Assembly (NCBI RefSeq): GCF_003480435.1
Contig: NZ_QUJB01000007.1
Span: 1-64,000 of the forward strand
DNA length: 64,000 nt
Direction of reading: 5' to 3'
From: Clostridium sp. AM30-24
GTDB taxonomy: Bacteria; Bacillota; Clostridia; Lachnospirales; Lachnospiraceae
The notes under the pieces were generated by a model. It was not told the DNA's origin and made no database searches. It saw nothing but the letters and a program-made list of their open reading frames with translations. The translations under genes were made by a program, and so were the position numbers. Positions 24,765 to 33,519 of the stretch are shown one piece after another; position 1 is the first letter of the stretch; each line of letters begins with the position of its first letter.

Positions 24765-25211
24765 ATGGAAAAAAAGAATAAATATTATGTAGTTCGTGAT
24801 AAAGCGCTTCCGGAAGTTCTTCAGAAGGTTGTTGAGGTGAAACGTCTGCTCGAGACGGACAAAAATCTGACGGTTCAGGAGGCGGCGGAACAGGTCGGCC
24901 TGAGCCGCAGTTCTTTTTATAAATACAAGGACGATATTCTTCCGTTTTCCGATAATACAAGAGGAAAGACGGTGACATTGGTGATCCAGATGATGGATGA
25001 GCCGGGACTTCTGTCGGATCTGCTTCATATTGTTGCAGATTACCGTGCGAATATCCTGACGATCCACCAGACGATTCCTGTAAACGGATCCGCAACGGTG
25101 ACACTGAGTGTGGAGGTCCTTTCTGATACTGGAAATGTTGCCGGTATGGTGGAGGAGATCGAACACCTGAAAGGCGTACAAAACGTGAAGATTTTGGGAG
25201 TGGAGAAATAG
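24765..25211 (+). CDS. pheB: ACT-domain regulator of the UPF0735/PheB family
   Basis: The 148-residue protein opens with a helix-turn-helix-like stretch (LTVQEAAEQVGLSRSSFYKY, about 34-53) and continues with an ACT domain (TLVIQMMDEPGLLSDLLHIV, about 71-90) that binds an amino acid. This layout and the adjacency to hom match PheB of Bacillus. GAGGGA (24752-24757) supports ATG 24765 rather than the longer frame to 24717. It likely senses an aspartate- or aromatic-family amino acid; the regulatory target is not shown. Confidence 0.88.
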   Translation: MEKKNKYYVVRDKALPEVLQKVVEVKRLLETDKNLTVQEAAEQVGLSRSSFYKYKDDILPFSDNTRGKTVTLVIQMMDEPGLLSDLLHIVADYRANILTIHQTIPVNGSATVTLSVEVLSDTGNVAGMVEEIEHLKGVQNVKILGVEK

Positions 25212-25215
25212 AAAG

Positions 25216-26427
25216 ATGAAAGCGGCAATTATGGGATATGGAACCATCGGTTCCGGTGTATACGAGGTTCTGGATAATAACTGTAAGATCATAGAAAAAA
25301 AGGCAGGAGAGCCGATTGAAGTAAAGTATATCCTGGATCTCAGAGAATTTCCCGGAAAGCCGGTAGAGAAGCTTGTGATCCATGACATTGAACAGATCAT
25401 AAATGATCCGGAGATCGGAATCGTTGTTGAGACCATGGGCGGAACGACGCCGGCCTACGAGTTTGTAAAGAACTGTCTGCTGGCAGGAAAGCATGTTGTG
25501 ACTTCCAATAAAGCGCTCGTTGCGGCTCATGGAACAGAGCTGATCAGGATCGCTGCGGAAAGGAATATCAGTTTCCTGTTCGAAGCAAGTGTCGGTGGTG
25601 GGATTCCGATCATCCGTCCGCTTGTGGAGAGCCTTGGCGGGGAGGAGATCCTCGAGATATCCGGAATCTTAAACGGAACGACAAACTATATCCTGACGAA
25701 GATGAGTGAAGAGGGATGGAGTTTCGAGGAGGCGTTAAAACGCGCACAGGAGTTAGGCTACGCGGAGCGCAACCCGGAGGCAGATATCGAGGGATACGAT
25801 ACCTGCAGAAAAATCGCGATCCTGACTGCGGTGACGACCGGAAAAGAAGTAAATTATGAGGAGATCCCGACGCAGGGAATCACGGGGATCACTTCACTGG
25901 ATTCCAGATATGCGGCACATATGGGAGCGGCGATCAAGCTCTTTGGAACGAGTATCAATAAGGACGGAAAGCTCTATCTGGAAGTTGCACCGGTTCTTGT
26001 GGACGAAAAAGATCCTCTGTATGCGGTGACGGATGTATTTAACGGAATTCTTGTTGTGGGAAATATGCTCGGTGCATCCATGTTCTATGGAAGCGGCGCG
26101 GGGAAACTTCCGACAGCCAGTGCCGTTGTCGGGGATATGATCACTGCGGTACGGTCCGGAAACGATCCGGAAGAGATCGGCTGGAGCAGCGAGAAGCTTG
26201 AAGTCCACCCGGCGAGTGAACTTTCCAGAAAGTACTTCGCGCGGTTTGAAGGTTCTGAGAGCGCAAAGAAAGAGGCCGTTGCAGCAGCTTTTGGTGACGT
26301 GAAATTTGTGACACTGGAAGGAACAGATGAGTTTGCGGTTCTGACAGGTGAGATGACAGGGAAAGAGTTCGACGCGGCAGCAGCAAAAGTCGGCGGACTG
26401 CGCCAGAAGATCGCAGCCAGATTATGA
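25216..26427 (+). CDS. hom: Homoserine dehydrogenase
   Basis: This enzyme reduces aspartate semialdehyde to homoserine on the way to threonine and methionine. The 403-residue protein has the NAD(P) loop GYGTIGSGVYEVL, the catalytic region GKHVVTSNKALVA, GGGIPIIRPL, the homoserine signature GILNGTTNYILTKM and GYAERNPEADIEGYD. The C-terminal 70 residues (KYFARFEGSESAKKEAVAAA onward) look like a reduced ACT domain. It starts four bases after pheB and its stop overlaps the next gene. Confidence 0.96.
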   Translation: MKAAIMGYGTIGSGVYEVLDNNCKIIEKKAGEPIEVKYILDLREFPGKPVEKLVIHDIEQIINDPEIGIVVETMGGTTPAYEFVKNCLLAGKHVVTSNKALVAAHGTELIRIAAERNISFLFEASVGGGIPIIRPLVESLGGEEILEISGILNGTTNYILTKMSEEGWSFEEALKRAQELGYAERNPEADIEGYDTCRKIAILTAVTTGKEVNYEEIPTQGITGITSLDSRYAAHMGAAIKLFGTSINKDGKLYLEVAPVLVDEKDPLYAVTDVFNGILVVGNMLGASMFYGSGAGKLPTASAVVGDMITAVRSGNDPEEIGWSSEKLEVHPASELSRKYFARFEGSESAKKEAVAAAFGDVKFVTLEGTDEFAVLTGEMTGKEFDAAAAKVGGLRQKIAARL

Positions 26428-26765
26428 TCCTGACGTGGTTTAAGATGCCATGCCTGTTTCAGCAGATGACCGGGCTTTACTGCCCGGGCTGCGGAGGGAC
26501 GAGAGCTGTGCGGGCGCTCCTTGCAGGGCATCCGTTTCTGAGCTTCCTGTACCATCCGGTGGTGCCGTACATGGCAGTTGTGGCTGTGTGGGCAGTGGTT
26601 TTCTGGACACTGTATTTTGTGACCGGGAACAGGAGATTCCGCCCGGAGCTGGATGACCGGATCGCTTATGCGGCTGCCGGGATCGTAATCTTAAATTTTA
26701 TCATAAAAAACGGACTTCTGGTGTTTGCCGGGATCGATGTGATCGGGCGGCTGCCGGCTGTGTGA
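26424..26765 (+). CDS. DUF2752 membrane protein
   Basis: The 113-residue membrane protein carries the family signature CPGCGGTRAVRALLAGH near residue 20, then two or three hydrophobic segments. Function is unknown; the paired cysteines could bind metal. ATG 26424 overlaps the hom stop (ATGA), indicating coupling without an obvious functional link. Confidence 0.85.
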   Translation: MILTWFKMPCLFQQMTGLYCPGCGGTRAVRALLAGHPFLSFLYHPVVPYMAVVAVWAVVFWTLYFVTGNRRFRPELDDRIAYAAAGIVILNFIIKNGLLVFAGIDVIGRLPAV

Positions 26766-26771
26766 GAATAA

Positions 26772-26819
26772 AAAAGCCTGATACAGATCAGTGAAGAAAA
26801 CGATCTGCATCAGGCTTTT
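26772..26819. terminator. Bidirectional terminator between convergent genes
   Basis: AAAAGCCTGATACAGATC (26772-26789) pairs with GATCTGCATCAGGCTTTT (26802-26819), with one mismatch and flanking A/T runs. Confidence 0.85.
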
Positions 26820-26824
26820 GAAGT

Positions 26825-27568
26825 TTAGTTTATTCCCATCTGCTTCTGGAACTGCTCAAAGAACTCGTTGAAGGCTGCCGCGTTCGCCGGATCTTTCATC
26901 AGGTTTGTGATGGTCAGCACATAAAAGAACTCGCCGATGCCGAGAAGGACGGCGATGACACCGAGGACGATCCCGGCCACTGCGGTACCCCTGAAAGGCT
27001 GTCCTTTTTTAGAGATAATGGCGAAGCAGACTGCGCCGACGCCGCAGATGATGGCGACCGGGAAGGCGAAGCAGCAGAGTGTCAGGATCGCGAAGATTCC
27101 GCTGATCAGGGAGATCGTCGCGAAAGAGTTCTTCTCGCGCCTTGGGCGCTGAGGCTGATTCTGCCAGCAGGGAGGCTGGCTGTTATTGTACTGGTTCTGC
27201 CAGTAGGGCGGCTGCCCGTTCTGAGGCGGGATTTGTCCGCCGTTCTGCTGATTCTGCCAGTACGGATCCTGCCCTGGATGCTGAGGCGGAATCTGCCTGC
27301 CATTCTGTGGATTCTGCCAGTATGGATCCTGTCCCGGATTCTGAGGCGGAATCTGTCCGCCATTCTGCTGATTCTGCCAGTACGGATTCTGTCCAGAATT
27401 CTGAGGCGGAATCTGTCCGTCATTCTGAGGTGGATTCTGCTGATCCGGCTGTGCCGGATTTGGATTCTGCGGAGCGTTTCCGGCGTTCTGTGGATTCAGA
27501 TCTGCCGCTTGTGTTTGCTGGTTCATATCTTTATATTCAGATGAATTCTGATCTTCGTAATCTGCCAT
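26825..27568 (-). CDS. Membrane protein with long Gln/Asn/Pro repeat region (DUF4190-like)
   Basis: The 247-residue protein has three parts. Residues 1-50 are polar and rich in N, Q and P. Residues 51-130 are four 20-residue repeats of the form GQIPPQNxGQDPYWQNQQNG, followed by a half repeat. From about 148 two pairs of hydrophobic segments (ISLISGIFAILTLCCFAFPV and AVAGIVLGVIAVLLGIGEFF) resemble the DUF4190 membrane domain. The repeat arm is probably an unstructured cytoplasmic tail. AGGAGG precedes ATG 27568. Function unknown. Confidence 0.8.
   Translation of the reverse strand: MADYEDQNSSEYKDMNQQTQAADLNPQNAGNAPQNPNPAQPDQQNPPQNDGQIPPQNSGQNPYWQNQQNGGQIPPQNPGQDPYWQNPQNGRQIPPQHPGQDPYWQNQQNGGQIPPQNGQPPYWQNQYNNSQPPCWQNQPQRPRREKNSFATISLISGIFAILTLCCFAFPVAIICGVGAVCFAIISKKGQPFRGTAVAGIVLGVIAVLLGIGEFFYVLTITNLMKDPANAAAFNEFFEQFQKQMGIN
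27179..27418 (-). repeat. Four in-frame 60-base repeats encoding 20-residue units
   Basis: Four consecutive 60-base units encode residues 51-130 of the 27568 gene. The central two are most alike (GQDPYWQN core). In-frame length polymorphism is expected by recombination. Confidence 0.85.
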
Positions 27569-27728
27569 GAAAATTCCTCCTGTTGTAATTCTGTGGCGGT
27601 GCCGCCAAAATGCTTATAGCACTGTTCCCTGAAAAAAAGTCCGGTCAGCCCCTCGATGTTTAAGAAAAATAATACGGAACAGTTACCGTATAGTCTAACA
27701 TGAAACGCCGTCCCTGTCCACATTTAAG

Positions 27729-27757
27729 TTGCATAAGAGCATGGATTGAATTATAAT
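27729..27757 (+). promoter_or_regulatory. Promoter of tex
   Basis: TTGCAT (27729-27734) and TATAAT (27752-27757) are 17 bases apart, 61 bases ahead of the start codon. Confidence 0.7.
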
Positions 27758-27818
27758 GGAAAATGACATCTCCGGCGGCATAAGGCCTTTCGGGGGGAGA
27801 ACTAGAAGGAGAAAGAAC

Positions 27819-29969
27819 ATGGACATTTTAGGCGTACTGACAGCGGAATTGGGAGTGAAACGGAGCCAGATCGAGGCGGCTGTCAAGCTCATTGATGAAG
27901 GAAACACGATTCCGTTTATTGCCAGATACCGGAAAGAAGTAACCGGTTCCTTAAACGATGAAGTATTAAGAAACCTGGATGAACGATTAAAATATCTGCG
28001 CGGACTGGAGGACCGTAAGACTCAGGTGCTCGCGTCGATCGAAGATCAGGGAAAACTCACGGCTGATCTGAAGAAAAAGATCGAGGAAGCCGAGACGATG
28101 GTGGCGGTGGAGGATTTATATCTGCCGTTCCGCCCGAAGAGAAAGACGAGGGCCAGCGTGGCGAAGGAGAGGGGCCTTGAACCTCTTGCCGATACGATCC
28201 TGCTGCAGATGACAAAAGAACCGATCGAGACACTGGCAGCCCGGTATATCTCCGAGGAAAAAGGTGTAGCGAATGTGAAGGCAGTGATCGATGGCGCAAA
28301 AGACATTCTTGCGGAGCGCATTTCCGAGGTGGCAAAATATCGCGCTTACATCCGCAATGTGACAAAAGAGGAAGGTTTTGTCGTTTCGGAGGCGAAGGAC
28401 GAGAAGACCGAGTCTGTTTACGAGATGTACTATCATCACGAGGAGCTTGTAAGAAAGTGCGCAGGACACAGGATTCTCGCCTTAAACCGCGGTGAGAAGG
28501 AAAAGATCCTGACTGTAAAGATCGCGGCTCCGGAGGAGAAGATCTTACGCTACTTAAATAAGATGGTCATCACAAGAGAGAACGCGGTGACAACTCCGGT
28601 CTTACAGGAAGCGATCGCGGACAGCTACAATCGTCTCATCGCCCCAGCTATCGAGCGTGAAGTGAGAAATCTCATGACCGAGAAGGCGGAGGACGGTGCC
28701 ATCAAGATCTTCGGAAAGAACTTAGAGCAGCTTCTCATGCAGCCTCCGATCGCAGGCCGCGTGGTATTGGGCTGGGATCCGGCGTTCCGTACCGGCTGTA
28801 AATTAGCAGTCGTTGACGCGACCGGAAAAGTCTTAGATACGGTAGTGATCTACCCGACCGCACCGCAGAACAAGGTGGAGGACGCGAAGAAGACCTTAAA
28901 AAAGCTCATTGAGAAATACAAGATCTCTCTGATCTCCGTCGGAAACGGAACCGCTTCAAGAGAATCTGAGCAGATCATCGCGGAGTTTATCAAGGAGATC
29001 CCGGAGCATGTCCAGTATGTGATCGTAAATGAGGCGGGAGCTTCCGTATATTCCGCCAGTAAGCTTGCCACAGAGGAATTCCCGAAATTCGACGTGGGAC
29101 AGAGAAGTGCCGTCTCCATCGCACGACGTCTCCAGGACCCGCTTGCGGAGCTCGTAAAGATCGATCCGAAGTCCATCGGTGTCGGCCAGTATCAGCATGA
29201 TATGAACCAGAAACATCTGAGCGAGGCTCTTGGAAACGTTGTTGAGGACTGCGTAAATAAGGTGGGTGTCGACTTAAATACGGCGTCCGCATCTCTTTTA
29301 GAGTATATTTCCGGTATCTCCAAGGTGATCGCGAAGAACATCGTCGCATACCGTGAGGAGAACGGCGCGTTTACGAACCGCCGCCAGCTCTTAAAGGTCG
29401 TAAAGCTTGGCCCGAAGGCATTTGAGCAGTGTGCCGGATTTATGAGAATCGCAGGCGGGGACAATCCGCTTGACGGAACCTCCGTACATCCGGAGTCTTA
29501 TAAGGCAGCGCTGGAGTTATTAAAGCGTGCAAAGATTGAACCGGAGGAGATCGCGAAGGGCGGCGCGGCCGGAATCAGCAAAAAGATCACAGATTATAAG
29601 AAACTTTCCGAGGAGCTTGAAGTCGGTGAGGAGACCTTAAAGGATATCGTAAAAGAGCTGGAAAAACCGGCGAGGGATCCGCGTGAGGAGATGCAGAAGC
29701 CGATCTTAAGGACCGATGTCCTTGATATGAAGGACTTAAAGCCGGGAATGATCTTAAAGGGAACCGTCAGAAATGTCATCGATTTTGGCGCTTTCGTAGA
29801 TATCGGTGTCCATCAGGACGGTCTGGTGCATATTTCCCAGATGTCCAGAAAGTATATCAAGCATCCGCTTGAGGCTGTCAGCGTTGGGGATATCGTTGAG
29901 GTGAAGGTTCTTGGAGTGGATATGGCGAAGAAGAGGATTTCCTTATCTATGATATTGGACGAGGAATAA
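27819..29969 (+). CDS. tex: Tex-family transcription/RNA-binding protein
   Basis: The 716-residue protein is a normal-length Tex: N-terminal helix-rich part (GNTIPFIARYRKEVTGSL), a YqgF-like RNase H fold (GWDPAFRTGCKLAVVDATGK), a helix-hairpin-helix region (LNTASASLLEYISGISKVIA) and a C-terminal S1 domain (GTVRNVIDFGAFVDIGVHQD followed by GLVHISQMS). Tex homologues bind RNA and DNA and affect transcription. AAGGAGAAAG supports ATG 27819; a longer frame from 27756 overlaps the promoter. Confidence 0.96.
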   Translation: MDILGVLTAELGVKRSQIEAAVKLIDEGNTIPFIARYRKEVTGSLNDEVLRNLDERLKYLRGLEDRKTQVLASIEDQGKLTADLKKKIEEAETMVAVEDLYLPFRPKRKTRASVAKERGLEPLADTILLQMTKEPIETLAARYISEEKGVANVKAVIDGAKDILAERISEVAKYRAYIRNVTKEEGFVVSEAKDEKTESVYEMYYHHEELVRKCAGHRILALNRGEKEKILTVKIAAPEEKILRYLNKMVITRENAVTTPVLQEAIADSYNRLIAPAIEREVRNLMTEKAEDGAIKIFGKNLEQLLMQPPIAGRVVLGWDPAFRTGCKLAVVDATGKVLDTVVIYPTAPQNKVEDAKKTLKKLIEKYKISLISVGNGTASRESEQIIAEFIKEIPEHVQYVIVNEAGASVYSASKLATEEFPKFDVGQRSAVSIARRLQDPLAELVKIDPKSIGVGQYQHDMNQKHLSEALGNVVEDCVNKVGVDLNTASASLLEYISGISKVIAKNIVAYREENGAFTNRRQLLKVVKLGPKAFEQCAGFMRIAGGDNPLDGTSVHPESYKAALELLKRAKIEPEEIAKGGAAGISKKITDYKKLSEELEVGEETLKDIVKELEKPARDPREEMQKPILRTDVLDMKDLKPGMILKGTVRNVIDFGAFVDIGVHQDGLVHISQMSRKYIKHPLEAVSVGDIVEVKVLGVDMAKKRISLSMILDEE

Positions 29970-30065
29970 ATTTTAAACTATCGATACGAAGGAACGTTTA
30001 GTTGAAGGAATACACGGGCCAGACGGAGAATATTCCGGCGGGCCGAAGAAATGGAGGAGTCAGTC

Positions 30066-31256
30066 ATGAAGTATAATTTTGATGAAGTGATCGATCGTAA
30101 GGGAACCCATGCAATGAAGGTTGAGCGCCTGCCGAAGGGAGCGGACAAGGATTCTCTTGCCCTCTGGGTAGCAGATATGGACTTTGCCTGCGCAGAACCG
30201 ATTTTAAAGGCTCTCCATGAGCGGATCGACCGGAAGATCTTCGGCTATACCATGTACGATGCGGACGAGTGCATGGACGCTGTGACAGGCTGGATGAAGA
30301 AGCGCTATGGCTGGGATGAGAGCAGAGAGAACCTGTTCTTCTGTCCGGGCGTTGTGGCTGCCTATGCAGCGCTCATCAACCTCCTCACGGAGCGGGGGGA
30401 CGGGATCGTTCTCCAGCGCCCGATCTACTATCCATTTACGAATAAGGCCAACAGCAACGGCCGCATTCCGGTGGACAATGCCCTGATCTATGAGAACGGT
30501 GCTTACCGGATCGATTTTGAGGATCTCGATAAGAAGATGGCGGACCCGGCAAACAAGGTTCTCGTGGTGTGCAGCCCGCATAACCCGACAGGCCGTGTCT
30601 GGACAGAAGATGAGCTTAAAAAGACGGTTGAGATCTGTAAAAAATATGACAAATGGATCATCTGCGATGAGATCCACTGCGATCTGATCCGCCGCGGCGT
30701 GACCTTCACACCGATCATGAATGTAGCTCCGGAGTATGCGGACCGTATCGTTGTCTGCACGGCACCGAGCAAGACCTTCAACCTTGCCGGAATGAAGACC
30801 TCCAACATTGTGATCCACAATAAAGAGCTTCAGAAAAAGTGGAAAGACTATGTAAATGGCAGCCTGTCTATGGACGGCGCTTCCGCTCTGGGCATGACGG
30901 CGATGATCGCGGCCTACACAGAAGGGGAAGAGTGGCTGGAGCAGCTGAAGGACTATCTGGATGGAAACTTCGCGTATATCGACGAATATTTAAAGAAATA
31001 TCTTCCGAAGGCTCATCTCGTCAAGGCAGAGGGAACCTACCTCGCGTGGATTGATCTCAACGGGTACGTTGACCGGGATGAGAAAAAACTGGAAGAACTG
31101 ATGCAGAAGAAAGCAAAGGTCGCTCTGGATGAGGGATATATCTTCGGTGATGAGGGACGCGGATTTGAGCGCATCAACGTCGCTTCCCCGCGCAGCGTTA
31201 TCGAGGAGTGTATGAACCGGATCCGGACGGCATTTGAAGAGGAAAAACTGGTATGA
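30066..31256 (+). CDS. MalY/PatB-type C-S lyase / aminotransferase
   Basis: The 396-residue PLP enzyme belongs to the MalY/PatB branch of class I aminotransferases, which cleaves cystathionine and other cysteine S-conjugates. The start of the fold is LWVADMDFACAEPILKALHE; VCSPHNPTGRVW and CDEIHCDL follow, and the PLP lysine is in APSKTFNLAGMKTSN. GGAGG precedes ATG 30066. The next gene overlaps its stop by four bases, joining it to the tsaE-tsaB operon. Confidence 0.93.
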   Translation: MKYNFDEVIDRKGTHAMKVERLPKGADKDSLALWVADMDFACAEPILKALHERIDRKIFGYTMYDADECMDAVTGWMKKRYGWDESRENLFFCPGVVAAYAALINLLTERGDGIVLQRPIYYPFTNKANSNGRIPVDNALIYENGAYRIDFEDLDKKMADPANKVLVVCSPHNPTGRVWTEDELKKTVEICKKYDKWIICDEIHCDLIRRGVTFTPIMNVAPEYADRIVVCTAPSKTFNLAGMKTSNIVIHNKELQKKWKDYVNGSLSMDGASALGMTAMIAAYTEGEEWLEQLKDYLDGNFAYIDEYLKKYLPKAHLVKAEGTYLAWIDLNGYVDRDEKKLEELMQKKAKVALDEGYIFGDEGRGFERINVASPRSVIEECMNRIRTAFEEEKLV

Positions 31257-31747
31257 AAATTCAGGTGAAAATGACAGCGAGAGATATTTTTGATTTCTCT
31301 ATGTACAGCGCTTATTCGGGATTTGCCGGGATCTTTACGTTCGTGTTCCTGATCCTGGTCATCGGGATCCTCGGATACGCATGGAGCTCAGTGGCAGTGA
31401 TGCAGAGAGTCATGCTTTTGGGTTGTATCATCCTTTTTGTGTTTGTCCAGCCGATCATGATCTGGATGAAGGCAAAGGCGCATGCGAAAACGACCGGATA
31501 CTCAACGCCGATCAATCTTGACGTTTCGGATGAGCAGATCGGGGTCGAACAGGCCGGTGTGACCGGAGAATTGAAATGGGATCAGATCTGGAAAGTCGTT
31601 CGGATCCCGAATATGTATATTATCAAGGTCGGACCGACAAACGGATATCTTGTGCCATTCCGGTCCATTGAAGGGAGAAAACAGGAGTTTGTCGATTTCT
31701 GCAAGCGGAATCTTCCGCCGAAGAAGACGAAAGGATTAAAGGCATGA
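31253..31747 (+). CDS. YcxB-like membrane protein
   Basis: The 164-residue protein has two hydrophobic segments (about 27-47 and 53-72) and a soluble C-terminal part with the YcxB-like pattern WDQIWKVVRIPNMYIIKVG, followed by PFRSIEGRKQEFVDFCKRNL. Function is unknown. Both ends overlap neighbours by ATGA, placing it inside the operon with the C-S lyase and tsaE. Confidence 0.78.
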   Translation: MKIQVKMTARDIFDFSMYSAYSGFAGIFTFVFLILVIGILGYAWSSVAVMQRVMLLGCIILFVFVQPIMIWMKAKAHAKTTGYSTPINLDVSDEQIGVEQAGVTGELKWDQIWKVVRIPNMYIIKVGPTNGYLVPFRSIEGRKQEFVDFCKRNLPPKKTKGLKA

Positions 31748-32169
31748 TAAAAGAAACAAACGCACCGGAGGAGACCTTCGCCTTTGGAAAAATGCTTGGG
31801 GAACAGGCAAAGCCAGGCGAAGTGATCTGCCTGAACGGCGATCTCGGCGTCGGAAAAACAGTTTTTACGAAGGGCTTTGCTGAGGGACTCGGGATCACGG
31901 AGCCGGTAAACAGCCCTACATTCACGATCGTCCAGCAGTATGACAGCGGAAGAATGCCGTTGTACCATTTTGATGTGTACCGGATCGGTGACATCAGCGA
32001 GATGGATGAGGTAGGATATGAAGACTGCTTTTACGGGGAAGGCGTGACGCTCATTGAGTGGTCCAATATGATCGAGGAGATCCTGCCGGAGCATGTGAAG
32101 ACTGTCACCATCGAGAAGAACCTGGAAAAGGGCTTCGATTACAGAAAGATCACGGTGGAGGAAAAATAG
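31744..32169 (+). CDS. tsaE: tRNA threonylcarbamoyladenosine biosynthesis ATPase TsaE
   Basis: This 141-residue ATPase drives the TsaB-TsaD complex that makes t6A at position 37 of ANN-decoding tRNAs. Walker A is NGDLGVGKTVFTKGFAEGLG; NSPTFTIVQQY, LYHFDVYRI and LIEWSNMIEEILP are the family blocks. It is directly followed by tsaB with no gap. The C-terminal basic tail is usual for the family. Confidence 0.96.
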   Translation: MIKETNAPEETFAFGKMLGEQAKPGEVICLNGDLGVGKTVFTKGFAEGLGITEPVNSPTFTIVQQYDSGRMPLYHFDVYRIGDISEMDEVGYEDCFYGEGVTLIEWSNMIEEILPEHVKTVTIEKNLEKGFDYRKITVEEK

Positions 32170-32877
32170 ATGCGGATTTTAGGAATTGAAAGTTCCTCAC
32201 TGGTGGCATCGGCGGCCATCTATGAGGACGGGATCACGATGGCGGAATATACGGTGGATTTTAAGATGACCCATTCGCAGACCCTGCTGCCGATGATCGA
32301 TGAGATGGTAAAACTTGTAGGGATCGATCTAAATACGATCGATGCGATCGCAGTATCCGGCGGTCCGGGATCCTTTACGGGTCTCAGGATCGGATCGGCG
32401 ACGGCGAAGGGACTTGGACTGGCGTTAAATAAGCCGCTGATCCATGTTCCGACACTTGACGCGACGGCATACAACCTGTTTGGCGCTTCCGGCCTGATCT
32501 GCCCGATTATGGACGCCAGAAGAAATCAGGTCTACACGGGAATCTACCGCTTTGAGAGAGAGTTTGAGACTGTGATGGATCAGGATGCCATGGACATGGG
32601 CGAGCTGATCGGGAAGTTAAATGGAATGGGAGAGCGCGTGATCTTCTTAGGTGACGGTGTGCCGGTCTACGAGAAGCAGATCGCGGAGAAAATGACCGTG
32701 CCTTACGATCTTGCCCCGGCCCATGTAAACCGACAGAGAGCCGCTTCTGTGGCCGCTCTGGGGGCTGTCTACTTTGCGGAAGGAAAGACGGAGACCGCGA
32801 TGGAGCATAAGCCGGACTATCTGAGAAAATCCCAGGCAGAGCGGGAGCGCGAGGAGAGAGAGGCAAAGAACGCCTGA
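32170..32877 (+). CDS. tsaB: tRNA threonylcarbamoyladenosine biosynthesis protein TsaB
   Basis: The 235-residue scaffold subunit shows MRILGIESSSLVASAAIYED, HSQTLLPMIDEM, AVSGGPGSFTGLRIGSATAK, GLGLALNKPLIHVPTLDATA and MDARRNQVYTG, all typical of TsaB. The frame starts at the base after the tsaE stop and shares GGAGGAAAAATAG as ribosome site. In many Firmicutes rimI and tsaD follow; here a broken FliB-like gene comes next. Confidence 0.96.
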   Translation: MRILGIESSSLVASAAIYEDGITMAEYTVDFKMTHSQTLLPMIDEMVKLVGIDLNTIDAIAVSGGPGSFTGLRIGSATAKGLGLALNKPLIHVPTLDATAYNLFGASGLICPIMDARRNQVYTGIYRFEREFETVMDQDAMDMGELIGKLNGMGERVIFLGDGVPVYEKQIAEKMTVPYDLAPAHVNRQRAASVAALGAVYFAEGKTETAMEHKPDYLRKSQAEREREEREAKNA

Positions 32878-33463
32878 TCATCCATTATCCAGTTTATTAT
32901 AAGAAATTTCGCTGTCTTGCGGGGGAGTGTCCGGATACTTGCTGTATCGGATGGGAGATCACCGTGGACAGGGAGACGGAAAACTCTCCCCGATTGGCTA
33001 CGGCTTTCCAGAACTTTTAGAGCGCAGCAGGACGTTTTTGTATCATTCGGAGGATAGCCAAAGCCTTTATGAAAAGCGGCAGCAGGAGTTCCAGCGAAAT
33101 GTGCCTGAGACGGAAGTCTGTACGGAGCGGCTTTTATGCTGCTTCCTGTATTCTTTTGTGATGCTGGGATTTTACGATGGGGATTTTTATACGAAGGCGA
33201 AGATGGCGGTGTTCGACGCTGTGGCGGCGGAAGAGCTGGAGATGGCGGAGTACTTTATAGATTCTGAAGAGGAAGAATTGTGTGCAGCAGAGGATTTTAA
33301 AGATTTCGAAAAGGATGAGCGGATTCTCAGGTTCTCCCGCACCGCATATCTCTTTGCAAGACAGATCGAAAATTCAGCGGAAAACAGGGATCTGCTGGAA
33401 CAATTATTAAAACAGCCGGAATTTGGGATCCGGCGGATCATAGAAACGAAAAGTTGGTTTTAA
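32874..33463 (+). pseudogene. Frameshifted, internally deleted FliB-like (flagellin lysine N-methylase) gene
   Basis: The 5' piece, read through a CTG at 32874 to TAG 33018, encodes HYPVYYKKFRCLAGECPDTC followed by CIGWEITVDRET, the cysteine cluster of FliB/YkgJ-type proteins. The 3' piece continues in another frame from about 33020 to 33463 with LLCCFLYSFVMLGFYDGDFY and RTAYLFARQIENSAENRDLL, matching the C-terminal half. Full FliB proteins are near 350-400 residues, so about half is missing at the junction. No flagellar genes are nearby. Inactive as FliB. Confidence 0.75.
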
Positions 33464-33471
33464 TAGCTAAG

Positions 33472-33517
33472 AAAAGGTCCATGCAAGTATCGAGACAGAT
33501 ATTTGCATGGACCTTTT
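33472..33517. terminator. Bidirectional terminator
   Basis: AAAAGGTCCATGCAA (33472-33486) pairs exactly with TTGCATGGACCTTTT (33503-33517). It serves the tsaB-side transcript and the IclR gene on the other strand. Confidence 0.88.
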
Positions 33518-33519
33518 TA

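Noticed and set aside
24090..25436. A 448-codon minus-strand frame opposite the aminopeptidase, pheB and hom genes
   Set aside because: It is antisense to three well-supported genes and has a Cys/His-rich random composition.
27179..27418. Possible CRISPR array
   Set aside because: The repeats are 60 bases, adjacent without unique spacers, and in frame with a protein.
27142..27570. Plus-strand frames across the 60-base repeats
   Set aside because: They are shadows of the repeat-containing minus-strand gene, with repetitive Ser/Ala/Asp or hydrophobic content and no ribosome site.
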